A DNA stretch of 53,504 nt from JAGQUL01 sp038212015 (GCA_038212015.1 JBBQUY010000014.1:1-53504); one strand, 5' to 3'; shown: positions 44,284 to 53,158, counted from the stretch's first letter. A program made the numbers and translations. The notes: generated by a model not told the origin, from the letters alone.

Positions 44284-47200
44284 CTATCCGCGCATTCGCT
44301 CCATGGCCGCGGCCAGGCGAGCGACCGCCGGATCGTTGACGCTCGTGATTCCGGTCGCGCCCAGGGGCGAGATCGGCGAGGTGTACGAGGGCAGCACCAG
44401 ACCGGAGCCGGTGATTGCCTCGCCACGTGCATTGGTGGTGATCGTCAGCGGTGAGCTCGGTGCTGCCGGCGCGACGACCGCTGCGGGTGCGGCGACCGGG
44501 GCGGCGACCGGCGTGGCCGGAACCGGGCGCTGTGCGTCGGCGATGAACTCGGACACGGAGCCGGTGAACTTGCGCGGCGACGTGCCGGGCTGCCAGTTGG
44601 ACCCGATGCCCGTCCCGCCACCGGTGACGGTGGTCGGTGCTGCCGTCACGGCACCTTCGACGGTGTCCGCGGCGGCGACTGCGCCGCTCGCCGGCAGTGC
44701 CTGCGTCGTAACCTCGGCGATCTCGTCCGCGCTGGCGGCGACGGCGCCGGCGATGTCGTCGGCGTGCTCGGCGACGTCGTCGGCGACCTTCGGCAGCGCC
44801 GCGAGCCACTCGGCCTTGACCGCATCACCGGCGGCGACCTGCGCCATCCGGAACGAGTCTTCATCGATGTAGCCGGCGAACACCTGCTTGGCGACGCCGG
44901 GCTCGGCCTCGTACAGCTTCGCGACCGCGTTGTCCCACTTCATGTGGGCTTCGGCGACCTCGTCGGTGAGCTTCCCGGCCGACTTGGCTGCGTCCCAGCC
45001 GCCGCGCGCGCCGTTCATCTGGGCGACCGCGTCGTCGAGCAGCGCTGCCGACTCGGGCGACAGCCTCGACTTGTCGATGCCGGCGACTGCCTTGGCGGCG
45101 TCGTCGAAGATGCCCGTGTACATGCGGTGGTTGGCCAGCGCGGCGAACAGGTCCTGCGGCATCGTGTGTGCAGCACCATTGGGCCACTGCGACCTGGTCG
45201 CGTTCGCCAGGTTGGTGTACCACGTCGGCTGGGTCGCGGTCTGCAGGCCCTTGATGTAGCTCATCGGGCGCATGCCGTCCTTGGTGAATCCACCGAGGTC
45301 GCGGGCGAGGTTGCCGGCCATGACCGAGCCGAGCGTCTGGCGCTGCTGCGCGGAGAGCGCGACGATGTCGTCGGTCAGGTTGACGGCGTTGGTGAGCCAG
45401 TCGGGGTTGCGGCCGAGCTTGGTGCCGGCGACTTCCATGAGGCCGACGAGCTGCGAATTGCCGTTGCCGATCTTGAGGTTCTTGGCGACCTTGATGATCT
45501 CCTGGCCACCCTTGGCCGCGTCCAGCGTCATGATCGGACCCTTCTTGAAGGGGCCGAGGTAGGCGAGCGCGCCGCCGTGGATGCGCGTCGTGCCCGACTT
45601 GAGGTCGTCGAACAGCTTCGTGATCGACGCCATCTGCAGCGCGCCGTCGGCGTCGTTGGCGAGGATCTTCGCCGCACCGCCGCCGTTGAAGGCGCGAGCC
45701 GCGGCTTCGGCGTGCCCGAGGCCGACGATCTCCTTGTGCAGCGCCGTACCCGGAATGAGCGACAGCAGCTTCTGCTTCGTGCCCCACGTTGCCGTGGCAC
45801 CCATCGCAGCCTGCGAAACCGCTTCGACCTCGCCGAGCGGGACCTTCGTGCCCGCCTTGGTGGTCAGGCCCGCGAGCGTCTGGTTGGTCGAGTTGAGCGC
45901 GGAGTAGTTGCCGTTGCGCGCAGCCCAGCCCAGCCCGATGGTCCGTGCGCCACGGATGGCGGCGAACGCCGCGAGGCCGCTGAGCGCCGCGAATCCGATT
46001 TCCTTCCAGTCCGTGCGGTCGATCTTCTCGCCGGAGACGAACTCCCTGCCGAACGCAAACTGGAGCAGGCGGCCACCCGGGAACAGCGAGGTGGCGAGCT
46101 GGCCCCCCTTCTGCAGCATCGACTGCGTGGACTTCCTGTGTGCGTCGATGAGCTTCTGGGCGTCCTCGTCCTTGATCGGCTGATCGCCGAGGATCGCGCT
46201 CCAGGTCTGCAGCGGCGGAACGCCGGCAGCGGTGAACTTCTCCATCCAGCCGCGCTTGGTGAAGTCCTCGACGCGGCCAGCGGCGTGCTTGTAGGCGGCT
46301 TCCAGGCCACTCAGGGGCGCGCCGCTCTCGGCGTACAGCTTGATGACCTCGTCCGGCATGCCGAGCGAGCGGAACGCCTGCTCGACCTGCGGGTTCCAGC
46401 CCGGCCCTTCCTCCGGCTGTCCCTGCGTGCCCTGCGGGCCCTGACCCGCGCCGACCTGCTGCGCGAGCTGCTGGTAGACGGCCTCGAGCTTGGTGTCGTC
46501 GGCGCCTTCCTTCGTGGCCTGCGCCTTGATCTGCGCGACGAACTCGGCCGGCAGGCCCAGGGCAGCGAACTTCTGCTCCCACTCGGCGTCCCATGCGGTC
46601 GCGCCGGTGGCCTGCGGGCCCGTGGCGGCGACCTGCTGGTAGACCGCTTCGAGCTTGGCCGCGTCGGCGCCGGTGCGCATCGCCTCGGCCCTGATCTCGG
46701 TGATGAACTCGGACGGCAGGCCGAGCGCAGCGAACTTCTGCTCCCACTCGGCATTCCACGCGTTGGCGGCGGGAATCGGCGTCTGGCCGGGCACGCCACC
46801 GGACGCAACGATGCTCGTGTGGATGTTGGTGTAGACCTGCGCGAGCTGCTCGTCGTTGAGGTTCGCAGCGCCGATCTTGGCGATCTCGGCAGGGCTCACG
46901 CCCAGACGGGTGAAGTACTCGTTCCACTCGGGCCAGGTCGGGAGCGTGGTGGCCGGCGTGGTCGCGGGTGCGGCCGGTCCGTTGGCTCCGTCGATGTCGG
47001 TGGCGCCGGGCGTGCTGCCGGGGCCGCTGATCGGGTCCGGCGGCGTGTCGGGACCGGCGACAGGTGCCGGAGCTGGGCCGGTCGGCGCGTTCGGGCCGGT
47101 CGCGACCGGCGCAGGGACCCACTGGCCGCACTGGATGGGCTCGGGAGCCGGCTGGTAGCAGGTTGACCCGCCACCCTGGACATCGCCGCCGCCGCTGACC

Positions 47201-47403
47201 TCAGCGGGCGCTGCGGATGGTGCCCCAGCTTCAGGAGCGGGCTCCGGAGCCACGGGCACGGGCGCTGGCGCCATCGTTGCGACGTCACCGCCTCCGGTGG
47301 TGCCATCCTTGGACGGCGGCGCGCCGCCACCTTCGATGACCGGCTGTGCAGCGACCGGCGCAGCAGCGCACGGCGTACAGCTCGAACTGATACCTGCAGA
47401 CAT
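44284..47403 (-). CDS. Large multi-module protein of unknown family (W-N-x-E-W repeats)
   Basis: 1039 residues, no recognised family. ATG 47403 follows GGGGGGAG. The N-terminus (1-155) is Pro/Ala/Gly-rich with several Cys (CTPC, TCYQ, IQCG). Residues 157-425 hold five degenerate copies of a ~40-residue module; the best two (216-257 and 271-312) share WNAEWEQKFAALGLP and GADxxKLEAVYQQ. About 425-480 has hydrophobic helices (LLQFAFGREFVSGEKI, IGFAALSGLAAFAAI). The middle is helical with no known domain, and the last 150 residues are Ala/Pro-rich. There is no signal peptide. A paralogue lies immediately upstream with a matching promoter element. Function unknown; cell-surface or secreted structural roles are guesses. 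Confidence 0.8.
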   Translation of the reverse strand: MSAGISSSCTPCAAAPVAAQPVIEGGGAPPSKDGTTGGGDVATMAPAPVPVAPEPAPEAGAPSAAPAEVSGGGDVQGGGSTCYQPAPEPIQCGQWVPAPVATGPNAPTGPAPAPVAGPDTPPDPISGPGSTPGATDIDGANGPAAPATTPATTLPTWPEWNEYFTRLGVSPAEIAKIGAANLNDEQLAQVYTNIHTSIVASGGVPGQTPIPAANAWNAEWEQKFAALGLPSEFITEIRAEAMRTGADAAKLEAVYQQVAATGPQATGATAWDAEWEQKFAALGLPAEFVAQIKAQATKEGADDTKLEAVYQQLAQQVGAGQGPQGTQGQPEEGPGWNPQVEQAFRSLGMPDEVIKLYAESGAPLSGLEAAYKHAAGRVEDFTKRGWMEKFTAAGVPPLQTWSAILGDQPIKDEDAQKLIDAHRKSTQSMLQKGGQLATSLFPGGRLLQFAFGREFVSGEKIDRTDWKEIGFAALSGLAAFAAIRGARTIGLGWAARNGNYSALNSTNQTLAGLTTKAGTKVPLGEVEAVSQAAMGATATWGTKQKLLSLIPGTALHKEIVGLGHAEAAARAFNGGGAAKILANDADGALQMASITKLFDDLKSGTTRIHGGALAYLGPFKKGPIMTLDAAKGGQEIIKVAKNLKIGNGNSQLVGLMEVAGTKLGRNPDWLTNAVNLTDDIVALSAQQRQTLGSVMAGNLARDLGGFTKDGMRPMSYIKGLQTATQPTWYTNLANATRSQWPNGAAHTMPQDLFAALANHRMYTGIFDDAAKAVAGIDKSRLSPESAALLDDAVAQMNGARGGWDAAKSAGKLTDEVAEAHMKWDNAVAKLYEAEPGVAKQVFAGYIDEDSFRMAQVAAGDAVKAEWLAALPKVADDVAEHADDIAGAVAASADEIAEVTTQALPASGAVAAADTVEGAVTAAPTTVTGGGTGIGSNWQPGTSPRKFTGSVSEFIADAQRPVPATPVAAPVAAPAAVVAPAAPSSPLTITTNARGEAITGSGLVLPSYTSPISPLGATGITSVNDPAVARLAAAMERMRG

Positions 47404-47447
47404 CCTGACTCCCCCCGAAGTCTAGGAAACGAAACCCTCTCATCCAT

Positions 47448-47489
47448 CTATCGCGGGGGCCGTCGATCTTGTTTCAGCGGATCGCGAAA
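47448..47489 (-). promoter_or_regulatory. Conserved three-part promoter element, copy 1
   Basis: On the minus strand: TTTCGCGAT (47489-47481), 4 nt, TGAAAC (47476-47471), 15 nt, CGCGATAG (47455-47448), 45 nt before the ATG. The same order and spacing occur upstream of the gene at 49746. TGAAAC and CGCGATAG with this spacing resemble the TAAA/GCCGATAA elements of sigma-28 (FliA/WhiG) promoters. Confidence 0.65.
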
Positions 47490-47607
47490 TTCGTTGAGAA
47501 CGGCGTCAGCCCGGCACCGCTGAGCGGTACCGGGCAGAGCCGTGTCCATCCCTGTCGGTTGCCCTGGGGGAGCGCCCGACTGTCCTGTCGTACTCGAGAA
47601 ATCCCTG

Positions 47608-49746
47608 CTAACCAGCCAGTCCCAGTCCCTGTGCCGTGAACTGTGGCGTCGCGCCTGCTGGCGGAGCACCCACTGCTGCGGGCGCTGCCACGCCTGCGGG
47701 AGCGGCGCTACCCGCCGGAGCCTGGCCGTTGGCGACCTGCATGAGCATCTCCAGCTCGGCTTGGGCGGCAGCGAGCTGCTGCTGCTGGTCAGGCGTCATG
47801 TTCGGCGTCTGAGCGGCCTGCTGCAGCTGTGCGTACTGCTGCTGGATGATCTGTGCCTGCTGGTCCTTCGGCAGCGCCGCGAACTGCTGCAGCAGCGCCT
47901 GATCCTCCGCGGAGAGCGCGCCTGCGGTTCCTGCGGCACCCGGCTGACCACCGGCGCCTGCCTGCTGCTTGGCCGCTTCTTCGGCGGCCTGCTTCTTGGC
48001 ATCCATCTGCGGCTTGACCATCATGAAGTAGCCACCAGCCGCCGCGAGGCCGCCGATCATGCCCCACCGACCGAGCTTCGGGATCGACTGCCAGCCGTAG
48101 GCCTTGCCGATCGTTCCTGCCGCGAGGTTGTCGGATGCGTGGATCAGGTCGCTGATGGAATTGGGGCGCATCTTCGACAGGATGTTCATCGGGCCCGATG
48201 GGCGCGCGATGGTGCCCGCGTCGAGCAGCTGCTTGCCGGCTTCGCCCAGGAAGACCTGTCGGAGGTTCTTGACCGCAGACGGGTCCATCGGGTTGATGCC
48301 GTTGAACACGCGGGTCTTGAGATTCGCACCGACATCGCCCAGGGGCGTCTTGATCGCCTTGGTGTCGTCGACCAGGTCCACGAGCGAGCCGAGGTGACCT
48401 GCGGTCGCCTTGCCGCGGTTGGCGCCGTCGATGAGGATCGTCGGTCGCGAACCCTGCGTGAGGAGGGAGATTCCCTCCTTGCGGCCCATGACGTGACCCA
48501 TGATGAAGCCGCGCGAGTTGGGCTGGTAGCCCATCTTGGTCCACTTGGATGCGGAATCGCGCCACATGAGCACGTCGCCGTCGATGACCTTCGTGTAGTT
48601 GGACAGCGCGACTTCCTTCTGCAGGCCCTGCAGGTTGCCGATGCCGGCCTTGATGTCGTCGAGCCCGCCGAGCACGCCCATCTGCTGGTTGAGCTGCGTG
48701 CCCGGCACGTAGCTCCAGAGCTTGCGACCCATGGACAGGTTGTCGAGCCCTTCACGGGCTGCAATCGTCGCCGCGTCGCCGCCGGCACGGACCGCGGAAT
48801 GGCCTGCCGCGACGTTCATCGCGCCGCGAACGTTGTTGTAGAGCGTGAATCCGCCGCCAACTGCCGCGAGCATGGTGAACGTCGTGGCCATCGGATCACC
48901 GAACATCTTCTCACCGGTGAGGATGTCCTTACCGCCCGTGAAGGGCGCAAACGCGAGGCGCAGCGCACCCCAGCCCGGAATGAGCGACCACACGATCATC
49001 GGCTTGACGAGCATGTCGAAGAGCATCTTGCCCTGTGACTTGCCGATGCTGTCGACGAGCTGGTCGAGCTGTTCCTTGGGCACCTGGCCCGCGTTCACGC
49101 CGGCCGCGATCTGCGCGATCATCGCGCGATCGACCTCGGGATTGGAGCGGAGCTTCTTGAATGCCTCGGGGTGATCGTGCGCGAACTTGGCGAGCTGCGT
49201 GTCGATCTCACCCTTGATCTGGTCCAGCATCTGCTGGAGCTGTGCCTCGTCGGCACCCATGGCGCCGGTGAACGTGAGCTGCTGGATGATCTCCGACGGG
49301 GCGCCGGCATCCTTGAACTTCGTGGCCCAGTCGTCGTTCCACGCTGCGGGACCCTTTGCCCCGCCGACGGCTGCCTGTGCGGCGCCGCCCTGGACCATCG
49401 ACGGGTCGACGACCTGCTGGCCGGCGACGGTCTGCGCCGCGGCTGCGGCGTCGGAATAGCGCGTCTGGGCGCCGGATGCGACGCCGGTGGCGATCGCTGC
49501 GGTGCGGCCGATCGATCCGTCCTGGAGACCACCGCCGCTGACGGCGGTTCCTGCCTGCTGACCGGCGACCGGCACATATGCCGTAGTGGTCGCCATCGCG
49601 GGCGATGCGACGACTGCAGGTGCCGGAACCGGTCCTGCTGCCGTGACCGGTGCGAGCTGTCCGGACCCTGTCGGCGCCAGACCGTTTCCGGTCGGTGGCG
49701 CGCCGACAAGCGGCTGCCCAAAATTGTTGATTCCCCCAGCTGACAT
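47608..49746 (-). CDS. Large protein of unknown family, paralogue of the gene at 44284
   Basis: 712 residues. The N-terminus MSAGGINNF and the Pro/Ala/Gln-rich first 130 residues match the neighbour in style. Residues 136-178 contain one copy of the shared module (WNDDWATKFKDAGAPSEI, GADEAQLQQML). Then follow hydrophobic stretches (LIPGWGALRLAFAPF with LTGEKM, about 220-255; TFTMLAAVGGGFTLY; WGMIGGLAAAGGYFMMV about 550) that also align with the paralogue's PGGRLLQFAF/SGEK region. The rest is helical and Gln-rich (YAQLQQAAQTPNMTPDQQQQ). There is no signal peptide or known domain. Own promoter element and a GGGGGGAA ribosome site; 204 nt separate it from the next gene. Confidence 0.8.
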   Translation of the reverse strand: MSAGGINNFGQPLVGAPPTGNGLAPTGSGQLAPVTAAGPVPAPAVVASPAMATTTAYVPVAGQQAGTAVSGGGLQDGSIGRTAAIATGVASGAQTRYSDAAAAAQTVAGQQVVDPSMVQGGAAQAAVGGAKGPAAWNDDWATKFKDAGAPSEIIQQLTFTGAMGADEAQLQQMLDQIKGEIDTQLAKFAHDHPEAFKKLRSNPEVDRAMIAQIAAGVNAGQVPKEQLDQLVDSIGKSQGKMLFDMLVKPMIVWSLIPGWGALRLAFAPFTGGKDILTGEKMFGDPMATTFTMLAAVGGGFTLYNNVRGAMNVAAGHSAVRAGGDAATIAAREGLDNLSMGRKLWSYVPGTQLNQQMGVLGGLDDIKAGIGNLQGLQKEVALSNYTKVIDGDVLMWRDSASKWTKMGYQPNSRGFIMGHVMGRKEGISLLTQGSRPTILIDGANRGKATAGHLGSLVDLVDDTKAIKTPLGDVGANLKTRVFNGINPMDPSAVKNLRQVFLGEAGKQLLDAGTIARPSGPMNILSKMRPNSISDLIHASDNLAAGTIGKAYGWQSIPKLGRWGMIGGLAAAGGYFMMVKPQMDAKKQAAEEAAKQQAGAGGQPGAAGTAGALSAEDQALLQQFAALPKDQQAQIIQQQYAQLQQAAQTPNMTPDQQQQLAAAQAELEMLMQVANGQAPAGSAAPAGVAAPAAVGAPPAGATPQFTAQGLGLAG

Positions 49747-49785
49747 GTGACTGTTCCCCCCAGATACAGTCGACCCTCTACCGAC

Positions 49786-49827
49786 CTATCGCGTTGGCGG
49801 GCATTCGTGTTTCACCCGATCGCGAAA
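49786..49827 (-). promoter_or_regulatory. Conserved three-part promoter element, copy 2
   Basis: On the minus strand: TTTCGCGAT (49827-49819), 4 nt, TGAAAC (49814-49809), 15 nt, CGCGATAG (49793-49786), 40 nt before the ATG. The spacing is identical to copy 1, while the intervening bases differ, which argues for function rather than recent duplication. Confidence 0.68.
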
Positions 49828-49878
49828 TCGGTGGGTGATGCCACGTCCGCGACCAGCGCGCGGCGTGCACGACAGCAG

Positions 49879-49910
49879 CAACGTTTGGTGCTCATACGGT
49901 CACAAACGTT
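49879..49910. repeat. 26-nt intergenic repeat, copy B, with inverted repeat
   Basis: Bases 49879-49904 match 11369-11394 at 24 of 26 positions. Here the copy is extended to a perfect 8-bp inverted repeat, AACGTTTG (49880-49887) with CAAACGTT (49903-49910), which overlaps the stop codon of the oxidoreductase gene (49900-49902). Confidence 0.55.
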
Positions 49911-51165
49911 CGATCGGTGCTGCGGCCAGCTCGCCAGCGCGGCGACCGAGCACGAGCGCGAGCGCCAGTCCGCTCGCGATGCCGCCCATGCCGGGGTCGG
50001 CGGCATCGATGCCCGCGGCGAATGCCCCGGGAATCGGTTCTGGTGGTGCCGTCCTGCCGAATCGTCGCGTCCTGGGTCGCAGCAGTCGCCCGTCGCCGTC
50101 GACGCGCAGCCCGCACCGGGTTCCGGTGATTCCGGCACGCACGGCCAGCCAGATGCCGCCTTCGGCAAGTCGGCCGGCGGCGGCACCACCGTCGAGTGCG
50201 GCTCGGACGGCGTCCTCCACCGTCCCGCCTGCATGGATGCGCGTGCGCAGCGCGGCGCGGTCCAGGTGGAGCGTGCCGCGCCCGCACGTGCGTGCGAGCT
50301 CCCATGCGACCTGCGCGCCCGACCAGTCGTGTGCGGCCTGTTCGAGTGCGGGTGCATCGATCGCGGCGTGCACCGTGGATCCGGGCACCTGCAGTTCACC
50401 TGCGCGCACGAGCGCGCGTGAGTCGCGCACCTCGTCGTCGCCGGCCGCCGCCTCGGCGCTCGGCACGAGCCGCACGAGGCATTCGCCGGTTGCCGGTACC
50501 CGTAGCGCCCCGAGCTCCAGAGCTGCGTCGAGGCTCGACCCGTCACCACCTCGATGCGATCGCAGGACCCAGTCATGGACGGCACCGTCGGCCACCCCGG
50601 CTTCGCCGGCAATGCGCTGCAGATTCGTGGCGTAGCCGCCCCCTGCGAACACGACCGCGTCGAATCGCTCGCGATCGCTCACGGCGGCCTCGCGCGCGCC
50701 GGACGGGCCTCGCCGAATGACCCGCAGCTCGATGCCGCCATCGTCGAGCAGTCGCGCCCCGTCGACCGACCGGCGTAGCTGCAGCGCATCCGCATCTCGC
50801 GCATCCAACCGATCGACGAGCGCAGCGATCGCCTGCACTGGCTCGATGCGTCCTCCCACCGTCAGCGCCCGCCCCGTGTCGCGCGTTCGCAGCGTGACGC
50901 CACACGCCGCGAGCCACTCGAGGTCGTCGTCGAGCCGATCGACGAGCGCCTCCTGCACGGCCGCATCTCCGTGCGGCGCGCACGCGCGGGCCGTCGTCCG
51001 GTCGCGATACCGCCAGATCCAGCCCGCGGAATCGCGACTTGCGCCCCCCGGCTGATCGCCGGCCTCGAACACGATGACGTCTGTGCCGGCTTCCTGCGCC
51101 GAGGTCGCGGCGACGAGCCCGGCGAGGCCGGATCCGACGACCGCGACGCGCGGCCGAGCGCTCAC
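49900..51165 (-). CDS. FAD-dependent oxidoreductase (fumarate reductase/ketosteroid dehydrogenase-like)
   Basis: 421 residues from GTG 51165, which overlaps the stop of the upstream VOC gene (GTGA) with GAGGGG upstream. VAVVGSGLAGLVAATSAQEAG and VIVFEAGDQPGGAS form the FAD-binding Rossmann motif; GIDAADPGMGGIASGLALALVLGR near the C-terminus is the second FAD-contacting segment of the FAD_binding_2 family. It is shorter than 3-ketosteroid 1-dehydrogenases, and substrate-site residues are not recognisable. Probable hydride-transfer enzyme on a small organic substrate. Confidence 0.85.
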   Translation of the reverse strand: MSARPRVAVVGSGLAGLVAATSAQEAGTDVIVFEAGDQPGGASRDSAGWIWRYRDRTTARACAPHGDAAVQEALVDRLDDDLEWLAACGVTLRTRDTGRALTVGGRIEPVQAIAALVDRLDARDADALQLRRSVDGARLLDDGGIELRVIRRGPSGAREAAVSDRERFDAVVFAGGGYATNLQRIAGEAGVADGAVHDWVLRSHRGGDGSSLDAALELGALRVPATGECLVRLVPSAEAAAGDDEVRDSRALVRAGELQVPGSTVHAAIDAPALEQAAHDWSGAQVAWELARTCGRGTLHLDRAALRTRIHAGGTVEDAVRAALDGGAAAGRLAEGGIWLAVRAGITGTRCGLRVDGDGRLLRPRTRRFGRTAPPEPIPGAFAAGIDAADPGMGGIASGLALALVLGRRAGELAAAPIERL

Positions 51166-51875
51166 GGCCCCTCGAGCGGCGCGGTCAGCTCCACATACTC
51201 CAGCAGCAGGTGGTCGGGTCCGCTCACGAACACCGCGCGCGAGTGCGGCGCATCGACCCACCTGACGATGTCGAGCTCGCGTTCCTCGGCACGTGCACGC
51301 CACGATGCGGCATCGCTCACGCGGATCCCGATGTGGTCGAGCATCGACGGCGCGCCGTCATCGTTCCACGGTTCCCGAGACAGCGTGATGCGCCCCTCGG
51401 TGGACGCATCGCCCACCTCGAGCACTGCTTGTTCGGGGCCGACCACGCCCACGTGCATGTCGTACTGCGTCTCCAGCGCGGCTGCCGCGAGCGGCGGGTC
51501 GATCGTGCGAAGCATCAGGCCCACGAGTGCGTGGCGCGGCGTGTGAATCCATTCCGGGCCGAGGTCGTCGATCGGCGCGAACGTCACGACGAGCCCCCCC
51601 GTGAGCGTCACGGGCGGGACACCTGCGGAACCGGAGGATTCCGCGAGCACCAGCGACACGAGCCGGTTCGGAGCCGGATCCGGCCCCTCGCTGTCGATCT
51701 TGTCGAGCAGCGTCAGCTTGCCGTGCGAGGCGTGGGCCCCGATGAGCGTGAAGCGGTCGGTCTGCTCGATCACGTGCATGTCGAAGCGATCGACGAGCTC
51801 CTGGGCGAATGCGTCGCGGTCGGCGACGTGGATCGCGACGTGATCAAGTCGAGGCAGCTGCGGGGTCTCGGGCAT
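51162..51875 (-). CDS. VOC-superfamily (glyoxalase/extradiol dioxygenase-like) protein
   Basis: 237 residues, two VOC half-domains: LPRLDHVAIHVADRDAF at the start and MLDHIGIRVSDAASW at about 170, ending in DHLLLEYVEL with the metal Glu. LDHVAIHV supplies the first metal His. Such proteins are dioxygenases, isomerases or glyoxalases; the exact reaction is unknown. ATG 51875 is one base after the stop of the PAS gene, and the coding end overlaps the oxidoreductase start, so the three minus-strand genes are coupled. Confidence 0.85.
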   Translation of the reverse strand: MPETPQLPRLDHVAIHVADRDAFAQELVDRFDMHVIEQTDRFTLIGAHASHGKLTLLDKIDSEGPDPAPNRLVSLVLAESSGSAGVPPVTLTGGLVVTFAPIDDLGPEWIHTPRHALVGLMLRTIDPPLAAAALETQYDMHVGVVGPEQAVLEVGDASTEGRITLSREPWNDDGAPSMLDHIGIRVSDAASWRARAEERELDIVRWVDAPHSRAVFVSGPDHLLLEYVELTAPLEGP

Positions 51876-51876
51876 C

Positions 51877-52344
51877 TCACACGCTCCGGGGGGTGAAGAC
51901 GGCGAGCAGGCCGCCGTCGTCATCGTAGGCAGGAAAGAAGTCGCCGGTCACCGGTTCGACGTCGCCGTTCGCCAGGCGCATGGTCATCGGCTTGCCGAGC
52001 ACGCGCGCGCCCCATTCCAGCGCCGTCGCATGAGGCTGCGCCTGTCCCGGCTCGGCTGGCACGTGCAGCTCCAGCGCGTCGGCAAGGTCCGATCCCATGA
52101 TCTCGTGCTCGTCGAATCCCGTCAGTTCACGCGCGCCACGACCGAACGCGAGCACGCGTCCCTGCTGGTCGCACACGAGAATTCCCGCGAGCGGGGACGG
52201 GAAATAGTCGTCCATGAGCTCAAACAGGAATCCGAATCCGCACTTCTCACACGAAGGTGGGCGATCCGTGAATCCCGCAGTTCTCGATGTACGGGTGCCG
52301 CGCCAGGCGCAGCTCGGGCAGATGAAATACGGCACGGGCAGCAT
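51877..52344 (-). CDS. Zinc-ribbon/PAS-domain sensor-like protein
   Basis: 155 residues. An N-terminal zinc ribbon (CPSCAWRG ... CEKCGFGF: two CxxC pairs) is fused to a PAS fold (about 45-155: FPSPLAGILVCDQQGRVLAFGRGA, ELTGFDEHEIMGSDLADAL, PAYDDDGGLLAVF). There is no output domain, so it probably signals by protein contact or senses a small ligand/redox state for the downstream oxidoreductase and VOC protein. Divergent from the gene at 52378 with only 33 nt between the start codons. Confidence 0.78.
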   Translation of the reverse strand: MLPVPYFICPSCAWRGTRTSRTAGFTDRPPSCEKCGFGFLFELMDDYFPSPLAGILVCDQQGRVLAFGRGARELTGFDEHEIMGSDLADALELHVPAEPGQAQPHATALEWGARVLGKPMTMRLANGDVEPVTGDFFPAYDDDGGLLAVFTPRSV

Positions 52345-52377
52345 GCTAGCGCCTCGAGGCCGACGGCAGGCACCAAA

Positions 52378-53154
52378 ATGCACGACGGAACGCACGACCA
52401 CCCATCCATCGACGCCCCGATCCACGGAGGCATGCCGACGCATGCGCCGATCCACGGGTCCAACGTGGACGGCATCGTGGACGGTGCGATGGCCGCCACC
52501 GTCGCCGCCCCGCCGCCCTCCCGCTCGGCCCGACGTCGCGCCGAGCGAATCGGGAAGGCGCAGGCCAAAGCGATGGCCCCGCGCACGCGCGGGGGAACGA
52601 GTTCGACCACCACGATGATCCTGTGGGGACTGCTCGGCATCGCCGCGCTCGGCGCGATCGCGATCATGTCCGGTGCGGTTCAGCTGGGACCGCCCGGCAT
52701 CGGACCGACCGATGCTCCCGGCGGCAGCGACCGGACCGGAACGTGGAGCTACTACCACGACCAGAACTACGACTCGTCCACCGAAGGCGCGAAGTGGTCG
52801 ACCGATCGCACGCGTACGAGCGATCCGGACGAAGCCGTCCTGGGCGACACCACGCGCTGGGAGTACGACGGGCCCTATCGATACGGCCCGTACGGCAGCG
52901 ACGGCATGCAACGGCGAGCCACCGGCCGCGAGAGCGCAGATCCGCTCTACTCGCAGCCCGCCCCGACCCAGGACGTGTTCCGCCAGTACGGCGGCAACCT
53001 GGATCCGTCCGGTGGCGAGCCCGTCGGCACCGCGCCGTCGAGCATGACGAGCCCCTACTACGATCCGTACGCGGGGTACTCGAACCCGTACGCCAACCGC
53101 ATACGCCTGGGATACGGCGAAGGGGTCGGCCGCGGGGCGTCGTACACGCCGTAG
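52378..53154 (+). CDS. Hypothetical protein with one membrane helix and Tyr/Gly-rich C-terminus
   Basis: 258 residues. A His/Pro-rich N-terminus (THDHPSIDAPIHGGMPTHAP) and a basic stretch (SRSARRRAERIGKAQAK) precede one membrane helix (about 82-103, ILWGLLGIAALGAIAIMSG); the remaining 150 residues are Tyr-, Gly-, Pro- and Asp-rich (YYDPYAGYSNPYANR), disordered and probably outside the membrane. No family recognised. The His-rich start might bind metal. Convergent with the last gene, 4 nt apart. Confidence 0.65.
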   Translation: MHDGTHDHPSIDAPIHGGMPTHAPIHGSNVDGIVDGAMAATVAAPPPSRSARRRAERIGKAQAKAMAPRTRGGTSSTTTMILWGLLGIAALGAIAIMSGAVQLGPPGIGPTDAPGGSDRTGTWSYYHDQNYDSSTEGAKWSTDRTRTSDPDEAVLGDTTRWEYDGPYRYGPYGSDGMQRRATGRESADPLYSQPAPTQDVFRQYGGNLDPSGGEPVGTAPSSMTSPYYDPYAGYSNPYANRIRLGYGEGVGRGASYTP

Positions 53155-53158
53155 ACCG

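Noticed and set aside
44764..47166. 800-codon plus-strand frame and a 756-codon second minus-strand frame over the large gene
   Set aside because: Both show Arg-biased antisense composition; the chosen frame has MSAG start, ribosome site, internal repeats and a paralogue.
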